A DNA stretch of 64,000 nucleotides, taken from assembly GCA_963827935.1 (NCBI GenBank), contig CAWHCN010000004.1, forward strand, positions 1,054,001 to 1,118,000, read 5' to 3'. A model generated the notes under the pieces. The model searched no databases. It saw only the letters and a program-made list of their open reading frames with translations, and was not told the DNA's origin. Made by a program: the position numbers and the translations under genes. The stretch comes from DATFNV01 sp963827935 (GTDB lineage Bacteria; Planctomycetota; Planctomycetia; Gemmatales; Gemmataceae). Within the stretch, counting starts at the first letter, position 1; the number at the start of each line of letters is the position of its first letter. This document shows positions 18,991 to 29,121 of this stretch, one piece after another.

Positions 18991-19845
18991 TTACCCGCTC
19001 GACGAAGTCGCGCTGCCACTCGTCATGGCGCTTCTCACGGGCATTCGCCTCAGAAATGCAGCTATATGGACGTTGAAAACGCGCTGGATAGGCAGAGGCA
19101 ATGCACGGGTCAGTGTTTCGCCCACTTCAACAACGCCCCGCGGGAGTAGCCGTAACAACAATCGGGTCTTGACGTGTCCGGCAGTCAGCGGGTTGGTGAA
19201 CAGTTTTACCGTTTCAACTGCTAGGCCAGCCTTGTCAGCCAGACTCACCACTTCGTCGGCATGCAGAAGAAAAATGTGGCCATCGGAATTCGGTTTGAAT
19301 TGCACAGCTTCATAAACTGACGGGTCCGAGCAATCGGAGAAACGCGGCAGTCCATTGCGGAAATAGCCGCCGTTCGGCGTGGTTATCACAATCCTCCCGT
19401 CCTCGTCGAGAAATGTTGCGAGCTTCCGTAAGAACTCGTCAGGGTGTGCACAATGCTCAATGATCTCCGTGGCAAGGACCACACTGAACTTCCCAATGTC
19501 ATCAGGTGACATGTCAAATATGTTTCCTGGGCGGTATTCTACGTTTCCGGCCTCGTGCTTTAGGCGAACATAAGCCGCCAACTCGGAGCGGAGGTCATTC
19601 CAAACCACCTGATAGCCCAATTCCGCCAATTTGAGACTAAAGCTTCCCTGTGCGGCAGCCACGTCAAGAACTCTTGCCGGTGGACCAGCAGATCTCGACA
19701 CCAGATCGAGGGCAATCCCGAAGCGATTCCGATAGGCATAGGTATAGCCCAGGTTGGATGTGTCGCCCCAAAATTCAACCATATCATAGTGATGGCTCTC
19801 TTTAACGGATGTTGGCCAGGACCGGTCAAAGGGAACTCGTTTCAT
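18991..19845 (-). CDS. Class I SAM-dependent methyltransferase
   Basis: About 284 residues. Motif I is ARVLDVAAAQGSFSLKL, with the acidic loop and motif II/III region FSVVLATEIIEHCAHPDEF and a post-motif DGRIVITTPNGGYFRNGLP. The glycine-rich loop is less typical (AAAQG in place of GCGTG). The ATG at 19845 (MKRVPFD) has a better spaced GGAAGG upstream than the in-frame ATG at 19854. It probably methylates a sugar or glycolipid of the polysaccharide. The 140 bases before the upstream glycosyltransferase stop contain nothing I can name. Confidence 0.82.
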   Translation of the reverse strand: MKRVPFDRSWPTSVKESHHYDMVEFWGDTSNLGYTYAYRNRFGIALDLVSRSAGPPARVLDVAAAQGSFSLKLAELGYQVVWNDLRSELAAYVRLKHEAGNVEYRPGNIFDMSPDDIGKFSVVLATEIIEHCAHPDEFLRKLATFLDEDGRIVITTPNGGYFRNGLPRFSDCSDPSVYEAVQFKPNSDGHIFLLHADEVVSLADKAGLAVETVKLFTNPLTAGHVKTRLLLRLLPRGVVEVGETLTRALPLPIQRVFNVHIAAFLRRMPVRSAMTSGSATSSSG

Positions 19846-19994
19846 CAGGCACATCCTTCCATTGGCTTCCGATGCCCAAGTTGCGCGGCCCGGACCCGTC
19901 GCTGGGTGCGGGGAAGCAGCCTAGGCCGATTGCGGTTGAACATGCGCGCCGGCATATGACCGAGCTGCAGGTAGCCGCTGGTAGCACGAATAAC

Positions 19995-21191
19995 TTAGCA
20001 GCGGGACGGAATAAGGTCACGCCACGCCTGAGCGATCCCTTGCGCGGCCCGCTCGACAGAGTACCCGGAGACCCGGGCCCGGCAGCGCTCACGTACGGCC
20101 ATGGAATGCTCCCGTCGTAGGGCGCGTTCCAGGGCAGCAGCCAAGGCACCGACAGATCCGGTGGCGCAGACTTCTCCAGTCACGCCAGGCTCGATAAGGT
20201 CAGGGGCACAGCCAACATCGGCGGATACAACCCCCGGGACCCCATGCAGCAGCGCTTCGTTGACCACCAGGCCCCAGGTTTCCGAGTGAATGCTGGGGAG
20301 GACCAGTAGGTCGGCCGCATGGTAAAACCTACTGAGGCGCGTTTGGTTTTGGAAGCCAACGAACCGAATGGCCATCTCCGGGGCACGGTGCGCGTCCTGC
20401 TCCAATTCGGCGCGAAGCTCTCCGTCTCCGAGAAAAACAACCGCGGTCTGCTCACGCAGTGCGGGGGGAAGCTCTCGAATTGCCGGCACCAGAAGGGCCG
20501 CGCCCTTGCGCTGACTGAGCTTCCCGGAAAACAGCACAACCTTCTGCTGGGGAGAAAGTCCTAGCGATTCCCGCGTGGATTCTCGCATCTCTTGGCGGTC
20601 TGCCTCTGCGGGGCGGAACGGGGCGGTGTCCACGCAGTATGGGGCGAAAACAAGCTTCTCGTCGGGACAGTGAAGGCGTCGATAATGGTCGCGGGATCGC
20701 TTTCCCACGTACAATAGCCGGGAACACCGGGCATACAGCGATCGGAGAAGCCTGTCTCTGATCCAGTGTTTCCACCAGCTTCGCTGCCTCGCGTGGTCCG
20801 TGGTTTCAGCGCGGAACAAGAGAGGGCAATTAAATCTAATTGCCTGAAAGATTGCAGTCCGGCAGAATCGCGGACTGTAGCCCACCAGCAGAATAGCCCC
20901 GGGACGAGCCTGCCGTATTGCCTGGCAAAGCCCATGTGTGGATATCGTATCGGTGCTCTGCACGACACCGGGCTCACTCCGCGAGAGGAAGACCGAACTG
21001 TATCCACCCAACAGATCCGTATCCCATGCGAACGTCGCCCCGAACTCGCGGTCATGGTACGCCGCGACGCTAAAATCAGACCCATAGATGACCGTGACGG
21101 GGATCCCAAACGTCTGCTGGACGGCGCGGTACACCGGGGCGTGATACTGTACTGGATGGGTCTCGATGACGACAAGTCGGGCATCGTTCAT
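19995..21191 (-). CDS. GT4-type glycosyltransferase
   Basis: A complete GT-B enzyme of 398 residues starting MNDARLVVIETHPVQYHAPV. Its donor domain has VVLFSGKLSQRKGAALLVPA and the motif SETWGLVVNEALLHGVPGVV, followed by a C-terminal helix. The same frame is open upstream into the tail of the preceding glycosyltransferase, so it appears as part of one long fused frame; a typical GT N-terminus and an ATG here support a separate start. It should act in polysaccharide assembly in the cytoplasm. Confidence 0.85.
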   Translation of the reverse strand: MNDARLVVIETHPVQYHAPVYRAVQQTFGIPVTVIYGSDFSVAAYHDREFGATFAWDTDLLGGYSSVFLSRSEPGVVQSTDTISTHGLCQAIRQARPGAILLVGYSPRFCRTAIFQAIRFNCPLLFRAETTDHARQRSWWKHWIRDRLLRSLYARCSRLLYVGKRSRDHYRRLHCPDEKLVFAPYCVDTAPFRPAEADRQEMRESTRESLGLSPQQKVVLFSGKLSQRKGAALLVPAIRELPPALREQTAVVFLGDGELRAELEQDAHRAPEMAIRFVGFQNQTRLSRFYHAADLLVLPSIHSETWGLVVNEALLHGVPGVVSADVGCAPDLIEPGVTGEVCATGSVGALAAALERALRREHSMAVRERCRARVSGYSVERAAQGIAQAWRDLIPSRC

Positions 21192-21194
21192 TTG

Positions 21195-22401
21195 GCTGCC
21201 GCCTAAGCTGTTGAGCGGCGGGTGCGTGTACAAACTTGCTACACCGGATGGCCATGCGGGTCGCGAACTCGAACCGTTGTTCCCATCCGTTGAAGGGCCG
21301 TCTCCGCAAGGCGGTCCCAATTCCAGACATTCTCGAGCGCGCCGCTCCAACGCCTGCCGCAGTTCCGTGATTCGGGGAAGGCGTACGGCCGACCAGTCCC
21401 ACTGGTCCGCGAAGATCACCGGCAGTTCCACCGGGGGCCTGGCGTTGCGGACATGGCTGGGTGGTATGATGACTATCAGGCCGGCGGCCGCGAATGCCTT
21501 GAACACGGTACTCTTGTCTAGCGCCTCCTCCTCCGTCGGGACGAGGCCAATGTCGCAGCATGGCAGTAACGTTGCTAGCGAATCCTGGGAGATATTTCCA
21601 AGAATCTTGACCGCGCCGGGGAAGCCAACGTGCGCTTGCCAGCCGGCCAACACGTCGGGTATGTCGGGACCATTTCCGCCAACACACACCAATCGATCTA
21701 ATCCACGGCCAACTCCTGCCAAGAGTAGCGATTGATATCGCTCCAGAGCCCACAGTTGTGTTCCGAAGGACCCGAAAACGACAGCCACGATTTCATTGGT
21801 TCTCCAGCCCAGGCGTTGACGTGCCGCTTGGCGACTCCAGAGTGTCGAGTGCTTTAACCGGAATGTTGGTTCCTACCGGCACTACGGAAACGCGCTGCGG
21901 ACAAACACCATAATCTGCAATTGCCTGTTCTCTGTACCGGGGTATGGTGCAAAACACCAGATCGCCCATCCGTGCCACCCGCCCCACGGTGAATCGTTGC
22001 CATGGCGATAAGACTGGACCCTTTATTCCTAGCTGATTCCGGCGGCAGTGGGTTTCGTGAAGATATATCACCAGGCGGATATCCGCACGATTGCGTTTCA
22101 AGTGCTTCAAGGCAACTCCTAGACGGTATGGGGCACCCCAGCGGGAGTAACCATAGCCAGAGAGTTGCACCCAGAGCCAGTCGGGTTGCTGCCGGTTAAC
22201 ACAGCGGATTAGCGATTGCGGAGTGCCATCCCAGAAATCGACAGGACCGGGAGGCAGGACAAATTCGTGTTGATCGTCCCCATGGATGAAGCCGACGGTG
22301 GCTCCCATTCCTCGAAGAGTCTCGGCCATCCACCAGGTATGATCGCCTACTCCGCATACGCGGGGCGGAAATCGAGGGGCGAGAAAGGATATCCTGGTCA
22401 T
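21195..22401 (-). CDS. Glycosyltransferase, GT4-like (frameshifted)
   Basis: The N-terminal domain starts MTRISFLAPRFPPRVCGVGD and is open to about 21793, ending in PRYREQAIADYGVCP and VVPVGTNIP, typical of the linker before the donor domain. The C-terminal half continues in another frame from MAVVFGSFGTQLWALERYQS through VGLVPTEEEALDKSTVFKAF. One indel near 21790 separates the halves. The true stop is uncertain because the present frame runs without a break into the next gene. Overall about 400 residues, consistent with a GT-B enzyme. Confidence 0.72.
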
Positions 22402-22460
22402 CGATCTTCGCCAATGACGGGGTTGGTGAAGGAGAATCGCGTCGGCGGTGCCCCGGGATG

Positions 22461-23390
22461 TCAGTTCGTGCCAACCACGCGCCCGATCCCAGCAGCAAGC
22501 TTGACGTCCATGCGCTTCCAGAGCGTCTTGAGCCTGGAGTACAGTCGGATTGGTTGCTCCATGTGCTGGACGAAACCCCTGTCAGCAGCAGAAGGAGAAC
22601 GACCTCGCAGCAGGACCTCCGCGATAGCAGATTTCTCCCAGGGCTTTGGGCTTCCTATGGCATGTGCCATTGTGAAGCCGCCAGGGACAAAAGCCATTCC
22701 TTCACGTCCAATCAGGCTAACCTCTGCGGTACCGGTCATTACGGTCACATTCAACGCGTCCTGATCTGTTCTGTGGAACAGAAAGGTGCGGTCCTTCAGG
22801 AAGACATTTTGAAGTCCACCGATCGCCGGCGCCATTAATTGCTGAGCCATGCGCCAAGCATGTAGGAAACGCCGGTCTCGTTCGCGCAGGCCAATGAAAC
22901 CGGCGTTAACGTATACATCCGTATGGAATGGAAAAGAAAACCCGTGTGGTGCATAATAACGGCGCCACGCTTCCCTCACAGGATGCGAATTGAGGAAGGG
23001 AGAATTGACATCCTCGCACAAACACACCCCGCAGTCGGCCCAATCCTGGAAGAACGACCAGCGACACTTCACGACTATGTCGGGATCGAAATAGAAGAGC
23101 GAGTCAGCCTCAGCGCAATGGTCGTCCCACAGCTGGAGCAGAAAATCCGGCTTGTAGTTGGTGAGGTGGGCTTCCGTCGATAGTTTCAGGAACCTTAACA
23201 CGCATCCCGGCGCTGCGGCGAATTCGGCGTACTTTCCGTTATCGCAGATTGGTTTTGCCCAAGGAGGCAAGGGACCGCGGTAACCAGCCCAGACCGCCCC
23301 CCGGAATCCGTTAATGTAGAGTGAATTCACCAGAGCCGCGAGTCCGACGTGATAGTGGTTTTCAAATAAGGTGCAGATTGCGCTGCTCAT
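22461..23390 (-). CDS. GT8-like nucleotide-sugar transferase
   Basis: A 309-residue GT-A-type protein. It begins MSSAICTLFENHYHVGLAAL, followed by VNSLYINGFRGAVWAGYRG. The metal and nucleotide site is the DPD in SLFYFDPDIVVKCRW. A later TDVYVNAGFIGLRERDRRF segment is typical of GT8-like folds. It overlaps the upstream methyltransferase gene by 29 bases. The donor and acceptor cannot be read from the sequence. Confidence 0.75.
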   Translation of the reverse strand: MSSAICTLFENHYHVGLAALVNSLYINGFRGAVWAGYRGPLPPWAKPICDNGKYAEFAAAPGCVLRFLKLSTEAHLTNYKPDFLLQLWDDHCAEADSLFYFDPDIVVKCRWSFFQDWADCGVCLCEDVNSPFLNSHPVREAWRRYYAPHGFSFPFHTDVYVNAGFIGLRERDRRFLHAWRMAQQLMAPAIGGLQNVFLKDRTFLFHRTDQDALNVTVMTGTAEVSLIGREGMAFVPGGFTMAHAIGSPKPWEKSAIAEVLLRGRSPSAADRGFVQHMEQPIRLYSRLKTLWKRMDVKLAAGIGRVVGTN

Positions 23391-24261
23391 CGTGCCCTGC
23401 CTGGCCCTTAGTCTTGATAAAGAGCCTTCGAATTCTTTGCCGAAGAGCCCTCAAAACCACCCGCGCGGCGAGCCGAACGGCGGTCCGACCGCTAAGCTGT
23501 TTGTCTAGATCAAGCCGTGCCAGATATGCGGTGGGATGCACGATTGAAATCGGGTAGGTCGGTGAAGCCGCCATCTTTGGTTGGATCTTCAAGCGCTCCG
23601 AGTAATCGTCAACACCTGTCATTTTGACGAACAAAAGCATGTTCTGACGATACCACCACGCGACCTGTTCATCGTGCCAAATCCTGCCCCGCAAGCAATC
23701 GACCAACGCGTATTGGTTCTCCCGAAAGAGGTCTACCCAGTAGTCGGGCCACTGTTCATTCAAGTGGTTCGTTCCACCTTGGAAGGGGATAGCCGCGGAA
23801 AACACGATGGCATCGGCCAGACCCACTAAACCTTCCACAAAGGTCCGAGCCGACTGTGGCGGGAGATGCTCTGCGACCTCAAGAGAGACGGCAAGATCAA
23901 AACGCCTTGGGAGTTGAAATGGCTGTCGCAGGTCGCAATGGGAAAACCATTCTTGTGGGATGACAAGACTCGATCTATCCACCCATGAACCGTCAATCCC
24001 GCGGATAGTTTCAATTCCAGCTTCCCGGAAGGCCTTGAGCCAGTTACCGGTCCCGCAGCCGACATCAATTACACTGGTCGGTCGCAGCAAATCAACAATG
24101 ATCGGCACGACGATTCTGGCGGACCCTAGTGACTCAGCAGCGATGGTATCATAGAAGCGACGACTGTAGGGTTGCAAAGAACATAACTGTGCACGTTGCT
24201 TGGCTCCATTATGGTTTTCCACCCAGATCTGCCTCCGCGTTATAGCGATGTTTGCGGACAT
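23362..24261 (-). CDS. Class I SAM-dependent methyltransferase
   Basis: A 299-residue methyltransferase with a textbook motif I (VIDVGCGTGNWLKAF), an acidic motif (ETIRGIDGSWVDR) and FDLAVSLEVAEHLPP. The C-terminal half has WPDYWVDLFRENQYALVD, a pattern common in methyltransferases of surface-polysaccharide loci. It likely caps or decorates a growing chain. It lies just downstream of the ABC-transporter ATPase and overlaps the next gene by 29 bases. Confidence 0.85.
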   Translation of the reverse strand: MSANIAITRRQIWVENHNGAKQRAQLCSLQPYSRRFYDTIAAESLGSARIVVPIIVDLLRPTSVIDVGCGTGNWLKAFREAGIETIRGIDGSWVDRSSLVIPQEWFSHCDLRQPFQLPRRFDLAVSLEVAEHLPPQSARTFVEGLVGLADAIVFSAAIPFQGGTNHLNEQWPDYWVDLFRENQYALVDCLRGRIWHDEQVAWWYRQNMLLFVKMTGVDDYSERLKIQPKMAASPTYPISIVHPTAYLARLDLDKQLSGRTAVRLAARVVLRALRQRIRRLFIKTKGQAGHDEQRNLHLI

Positions 24262-24283
24262 CCCTGTCGCTGGCCGACGCCTG

Positions 24284-25488
24284 TTAGTTGGCGCTGAAAC
24301 TGGCCTCCTCCGGGAGGAAGGACCAGTGGCAGACAGGGACGACCGATCCTACCTGGGACATTGGCTGGGTCAACTGTTTAGTCATGTTGATCACTTCAAA
24401 TGTCAAGCAGTCCCGTGCCTCAAAGCAATTCGATGTGCCATCCCCAAACCAGATCGAAAGTCGGTAGGTGCCGTTCTGGAGTTTTGGCCCCTCGACGCGT
24501 GCCAATACTTCCCCACACGTGCTGGGGGGCACCGGCTCACGTGGCGGATTCACCACAGGATTTGATCCGAAGATCGGCGTGCCGAGTGCGTCGCTGATAA
24601 CGAACCCAAGACTGGGGAGTCTAATTGGGCTATCGACCCTGTATTCCGCCGTAAGGATCAGTACCTCGTTCACCTGTTTGATTTGCACGCGCCGAACCGG
24701 CCGATCGCCGAATGACGCCTCCGCGGTGTTTCCTTGGCCAAGATAACGCTTAAGCGCCTCGCGTACAGTCGGGGTTACCGTCGCCACCCCATGGTCGAGG
24801 AAGACCGCTCGACTACATATGCTCTCTATCGCCGACATGTTGTGACTTACGAAGAGGACAGTTCTCCCCTGCTTTGTGACCTCGCCCATCCGCCCGATAC
24901 ATTTCTTCTGGAACTCCATATCACCCACCGCCAAGACCTCATCCACGAGCAGAATCTCCGGTTCCAGATGGCCGCCACCGCAAACGCCAGCCGCATATAC
25001 ATCCCGCTGGAATAGTGCTTGACCGGCGTATCGATGAACTTCTCCACCTCCGCAAACGCCACGATCTCGTCGAACTTCCGGGCAATCTCTGCCCGGCGCA
25101 TGCCCAGGATCGCTCCGTTCAGGAACACGTTCTCTCGCCCGGTCAGCTCCGGGTTGAAGCCCGTCCCAACCTCCAGCAGGCTGCCAACCCGGCCGTTGAT
25201 GTCCGCTTCGCCCTCGGTCGGCTCGGTGATCTGGGAGAGGATCTTCAGGAGGGTGCTCTTGCCGGCGCCGTTGCGGCCGATGATGCCGACCACCTCGCCG
25301 CGCTGGACCTCGAAGGAAACGTCCTTGAGTGCCCAGAACTCCTCCGGCCGGCCGTTGCCGCGCAGCGTCGCCAGCGGGTTCGTGACCCATTTCGTCACCT
25401 GATCGCGGAAGGTGCGATACCGGGCGGTCTGGCCGCCGAGGCGGTACTTCTTCCCGAGGTTTTCCACGCGGACAGCAACGTCGCCCAT
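24284..25488 (-). CDS. Polysaccharide ABC transporter ATPase, Wzt type (one frameshift)
   Basis: Starts MGDVAVRVENLGKKYRLG. Walker A is GRNGAGKST at about residues 71-79, the signature is YSSGMYMRLAFAVA and Walker B is ILLVDEVLAVGD, with the switch His in VLFVSHNMSAI. A C-terminal domain of about 170 residues (RVQIKQVNEVLILTAEY, then GTYRLSIWFGDGT) matches the Wzt substrate-binding module that recognises modified chain ends. A missing C near 24990 (the expected sequence is AAHLEPEILLVDE) breaks the frame. It starts 4 bases after the permease stop. Confidence 0.88.
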
Positions 25489-25492
25489 GCAA

Positions 25493-26452
25493 TCACACCA
25501 CGTCGGCAAAGGTCCGTTCGAGGCGGCGGAAGTAGAACAGGCCGCCCGTGAACATACAGCGTCACCACGCCAACCGAAACGGCCATCAGTCCCCAGTCCG
25601 GAGTGTCGGTATCGAGGAGGGCCCAGCGGAAGCCCTCGACGACGCCCGCCATCGGGTTCAGGCCGTAGAGCGGACGATACGCCTCCGGCACCATCTTGGC
25701 CGAGTAGGCGACCGGGGTCAGGAACATCCAGAACTGGGTCAGGAACGGCAGGGTATAGCGGATGTCGCGATACTGGACGTTCGAGCGCGGACAACCACAA
25801 CCCGAACGCCAGGGCCGTCAGCACGGCGAACAGGACGAAGGCCGGCAAGGCGAGGACCGCCAACGACGGGACGGTAACCGCCGAATAGGCAGAGCATCAT
25901 CACGATCATAAGCACGAAGGCGACCAGGAAATCGACCAGGCCGGAGAGGACCGAGGCCACCGGGACGATCAGCCGGGGAAAGTAGACCTTGGTGATGAGG
26001 CGCGTTCGTTGACCAGGCTGGTGCTGGACTGGGTCAGGGCGTAGCTGAACAGTTGCCAGGGGAGCAGGGCGGCGAGGGTGAACAGGGCGTAGGGCTTGCC
26101 GTCGGAGGGCAGGTTGCCGAGCTTGCCGAAGAAGATGGTGAAGACCACCATCGTGAAAAGCGGCTGGATCACCGCCCAGAGCACGCCGAGGGCCGTCTGC
26201 TTGTAGCGGAGCTTGATGTCGCGGAGGGCAAGGAAATAGAGAAGCTCCCGGTACCGCCAGAGCTTCCGTCAGGTTGACCGCCCGCCAGCCGCGGCTGGGC
26301 CGGATGCGGATGGTCCGGGTGGGTCCGGGGAGCGGCAGCTCGACGGGTGCCGTCTCAACCGGTACGGGCGGCGTTTCGCCCAGCGTCGGTGCCAGCTCAG
26401 GGGGGCTCAAGCCTTGCTCCTCATCGGCCGGCGGACGCTGGGCAGGGGACAA
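25493..26452 (-). CDS. Polysaccharide ABC transporter permease, Wzm type (heavily frameshifted)
   Basis: The pieces lie in order in three frames. First comes a Pro-rich cytoplasmic N-terminus from 26452. Next is LWAVIQPLFTMVVFTIFFGK with PYALFTLAALLPWQLFSYAL, then TKVYFPRLIVPVASVLSG with LVAFVLMIVMM. The end is FLTPVAYSAKMVPEAYRPLY, then NPMAGVVEGFRWALLDT. These are hallmark segments of ABC-2 polysaccharide permeases. At least five indels are needed to join them, so either the gene is dead or this stretch is poorly sequenced. The neighbouring ATPase needs a permease, which favours sequence error. The last corrected codons end at the TGA 25493. Confidence 0.75.
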
Positions 26453-27707
26453 GCGGTCGGGCCGGTTCGCTGGCCGCGGCCGGCGTCAGCAGCGCCCGCA
26501 GCTCACGGTTCCATTCGTCCATCATCCGCTGCCGCGAGAACTCGGCGTGGTAGACACGGTGGCAATGGCGCTGGAGCTGGGCCAGTTGCTCCGGCGCGAT
26601 CGCCAGGGCTCGCAGGCGGTCCGCCACGTCATCCGCCGAGGCGTCGTCGAGCACCCAGCCGACACCGTGCTCGTCAATCCAGCGGGCGACGGCGGCGTCG
26701 CGTGGGCCGGCGAAGAGCACGGGGCGGCCGGCGGCCAGGGCGCCGAAGAACTTCGAGGGGACCACCAGGCCCGACCACTCCGGGCGCAGGCTCACCAGGT
26801 GGATGTTGGCCGCCGCCAGCCGCTGGGCCAACAGCGCCTCCGGCGCGAAGCCGGCCAGGCGGATGTTGGTGTCGTCGGGCCGCACCGCCGCCCTCAGTTC
26901 CTCCGCCCGGTTGCCGCGAACGCCGAAACAGAACTGGACGCCGCTGGTCCGCAGCCGCCGGGCCAGATCCAGGAACTCGGCAAAGGCATGAGCACGGCCG
27001 AAGTTACCCGAGTACAGGAGACCAAGCGGCGCGTCGCCGAACAGCTCGCGACGGACCGCCGGCTCCGACCGCTCCACCGCGGCCGGCTCGACCAGGGCCC
27101 AAGGGACCAGTGTCACCTTGCGGGCGGCGTGGCCGTACTGGTCCAGGCGGTCGCGCATGCAGGCACCCAGGTCGGCAACTAGATCACACGAGGCGTAGGC
27201 CGGCCGCAGCAAGCGCCGCAGGCCGCGGACCAGCCAGCCGTTCGCGGCCAGTTTGCCGTCCGCGATGGCCGCCTCGGGGTAGAGGTCGAAGCACCAGTGG
27301 ACCAGGCGGATGCGCGGCCGCAGAGTTCGCACCACCAGGGCGACCAGCACGCTCAGGATCGGATCGGTGCCGATGACGATCACGTCCGGGGCGGTCCGGG
27401 GCCTCCGCAGGGCCAGCAGGGACCAGGCGGCTAGCATCCACAGGGCGTTCAGGATGCGGCCGATGCCGGACGACTGTCGAAAGCGCGGCCGCCAGATGCG
27501 CCGGATGGCGATGCCGTGCCATTGCTCGTGGCGCGGATAGGTGACCGAGTGATCGCGGCAGCCTCGATTGCACGGCAGCGCCTCGACCTGCCAGCCCCGT
27601 TCCTGCAAGTCCTCGCAAAACTGCGTCAGGTGCCGCGCCGAGACGACGTTGTCAGGATGAAAGAACTGGTAGAGGACCGCGATGCGCGGCGGTCTGTCGG
27701 CGGTCAT
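26421..27707 (-). CDS. GT4-type glycosyltransferase
   Basis: The chosen start is ATG 27707 (MTADRPPRIAVLYQFFHPDN); the frame is open upstream only because it crosses the palindrome at 27745-27868. GT4 landmarks are LLYSGNFGRAHAFAEFLDLA and SLRPEWSGLVVPSKFFGALA before GRPVLFAG, the donor-site region of WcaI/WbuB-like enzymes. About 428 residues. It overlaps the permease start by 32 bases, indicating the same transcript. Confidence 0.88.
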   Translation of the reverse strand: MTADRPPRIAVLYQFFHPDNVVSARHLTQFCEDLQERGWQVEALPCNRGCRDHSVTYPRHEQWHGIAIRRIWRPRFRQSSGIGRILNALWMLAAWSLLALRRPRTAPDVIVIGTDPILSVLVALVVRTLRPRIRLVHWCFDLYPEAAIADGKLAANGWLVRGLRRLLRPAYASCDLVADLGACMRDRLDQYGHAARKVTLVPWALVEPAAVERSEPAVRRELFGDAPLGLLYSGNFGRAHAFAEFLDLARRLRTSGVQFCFGVRGNRAEELRAAVRPDDTNIRLAGFAPEALLAQRLAAANIHLVSLRPEWSGLVVPSKFFGALAAGRPVLFAGPRDAAVARWIDEHGVGWVLDDASADDVADRLRALAIAPEQLAQLQRHCHRVYHAEFSRQRMMDEWNRELRALLTPAAASEPARPLVPCPASAGR

Positions 27708-27744
27708 TTGTCCATGTTCCGGCAATAGCATTCGACACTCTTCC

Positions 27745-27868
27745 CCCCTCGCCCCGGTACTCCGAGGAGAGGGGAAGGGGGTGAGGGGTTGTGTGTTGTG
27801 TGTGCACGCGCAATGCAATCCATTCCCCTCACCCCCAACCCCTCTCCCCGGAGTACCGGGGCGAGGGG
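27745..27868. repeat. 44-bp-arm palindromic repeat of the CCCCTC...GAGGGG family
   Basis: The arms 27745-27788 and 27825-27868 are inverted repeats matching at 41 of 44 positions, separated by a 36-base spacer with a TG-rich core. Each arm is itself partly self-complementary. A related copy lies inside the valS reading frame (56539-56576) and a shorter one precedes cimA (60683-60710), so this is a dispersed family in this genome. Confidence 0.75.
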
Positions 27869-27876
27869 CTACTTCG

Positions 27877-28872
27877 TCACGCCACCATGCTCGCGTTGCC
27901 GGCGGCGATCTGGTCGTAGACCCAGGCGTAGGTCTTTTCCAGTCCGTCGCGCAGGCGGGTGCTCGGCGCCCAGCCGAGGAGGGCCTGAATGCGGGTATTG
28001 TCGCTGTTGCGGCCGTTGACGCCCTTGGGAGCGCTCAGGTTGTAGTGCCGCTTCAGCTGAGGCCGGCGATGTCCTCGACCAGGTCGACCAGGCCGTTGAT
28101 GCGTCACCAGTCTCGTCGCTGCCGAGGTTCAGCGGCTCGAGAATGTCGCTGTGCATGATGGCCTGGGTGCCCTTGATGCAGTCGTCGATGTACATGAAGC
28201 TGCGGGTTTGCTCGCCGTCGCCCCAGATTTCGATGTCGTGGCGGCCGGTGAGTTTCGCCTGGGCGACCTTGCGGCAAATGGCGGCGGGGGCTTTTTCGCG
28301 GCCGCCGTCCCAGGTGCCGTGCGGGCCGTAAACGTTGTGATAGCGGGCCACGCGCGTCGCCAGTGCCGAAGTCCTCGCGGAAGTGGCGGCACATGCGCTC
28401 GCTGAACAGCTTCTCCCAGCCGTAGCCGTCCTCGGGCATGGCCGGATAGGCGTCCGTCTCCTTCAAGGGCACGACCTGGGTCGAGCGTCTGCTTGTCGGC
28501 GGCATAAACGCAGGCCGACGAGGCGTAGAAGAAGCTGCTCGACCTTCTGTTCGCGGGCGGCCATCAGCAGGTGCGTGTTGATCAGCACCGAGAGCATGCA
28601 CAGGGCCTTGTTGTTCTCGATGAAGCCCATGCCGCCCATGTCGGCGGCCAGGTTATAGACCTGGGTCGCGCCCTCGACGGCCGACTCGCAGTCCTGCCGA
28701 TGGCGCAGGTCCAAAACCTGGTTGTCCACATGGGGGAAGAGCTGCCACCAGGAATCGAGCGGCTTGTAATCGACGGCCCGGATGGGCCCTGGCCCTGGCG
28801 CAGCAGGTCGGCTACCAGGTGGCCGCCGATGAAACCACCCGCGCCGGCAATGACAATCAACTGGCCACTCAT
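27877..28872 (-). CDS. GDP-mannose 3,5-epimerase-like NAD-dependent epimerase (heavily frameshifted)
   Basis: Starts MSGQLIVIAGAGGFIGGHLV with the Rossmann GxxGxxG. Pieces in successive frames then give VYNLAADMGGMGFIENNK, KETDAYPAMPEDGYGWEKLF (catalytic Tyr-x3-Lys), RYHNVYGPHGTWDGGREKAP, TRSFMYIDDCIKGTQAIM and a C-terminal NTRIQALLGWAPSTRLRDGL. The MGGMGF and YGWEKLFSER segments are characteristic of GDP-mannose 3,5-epimerases, which make GDP-L-galactose/gulose from GDP-mannose. About six indels interrupt the frame. It is the first gene of the long operon and would supply a nucleotide sugar. Confidence 0.8.
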
Positions 28873-29121
28873 CGCCGATCCCCTGCTGTGACAGGACAGC
28901 TGTTTGCCAAGGTCGCCCAACCTTCGTCATCCGCGGCAGCCGGCCGGGGCGATACGGCACCGTGAGAGAAAAACGCCGCCGCGCGGCTCGGAGAACGAGG
29001 TGGGCCGTTACTGTCGCTAAAGTCGGCCCAGCTTGGCCGCCGATGGATGCTGGTGTGTGCGGCTCTGGAACCGCAGCCGTTTGTGCCGGCCGGCGATGCG
29101 TCCAGCGAGGGCGGAATCATC

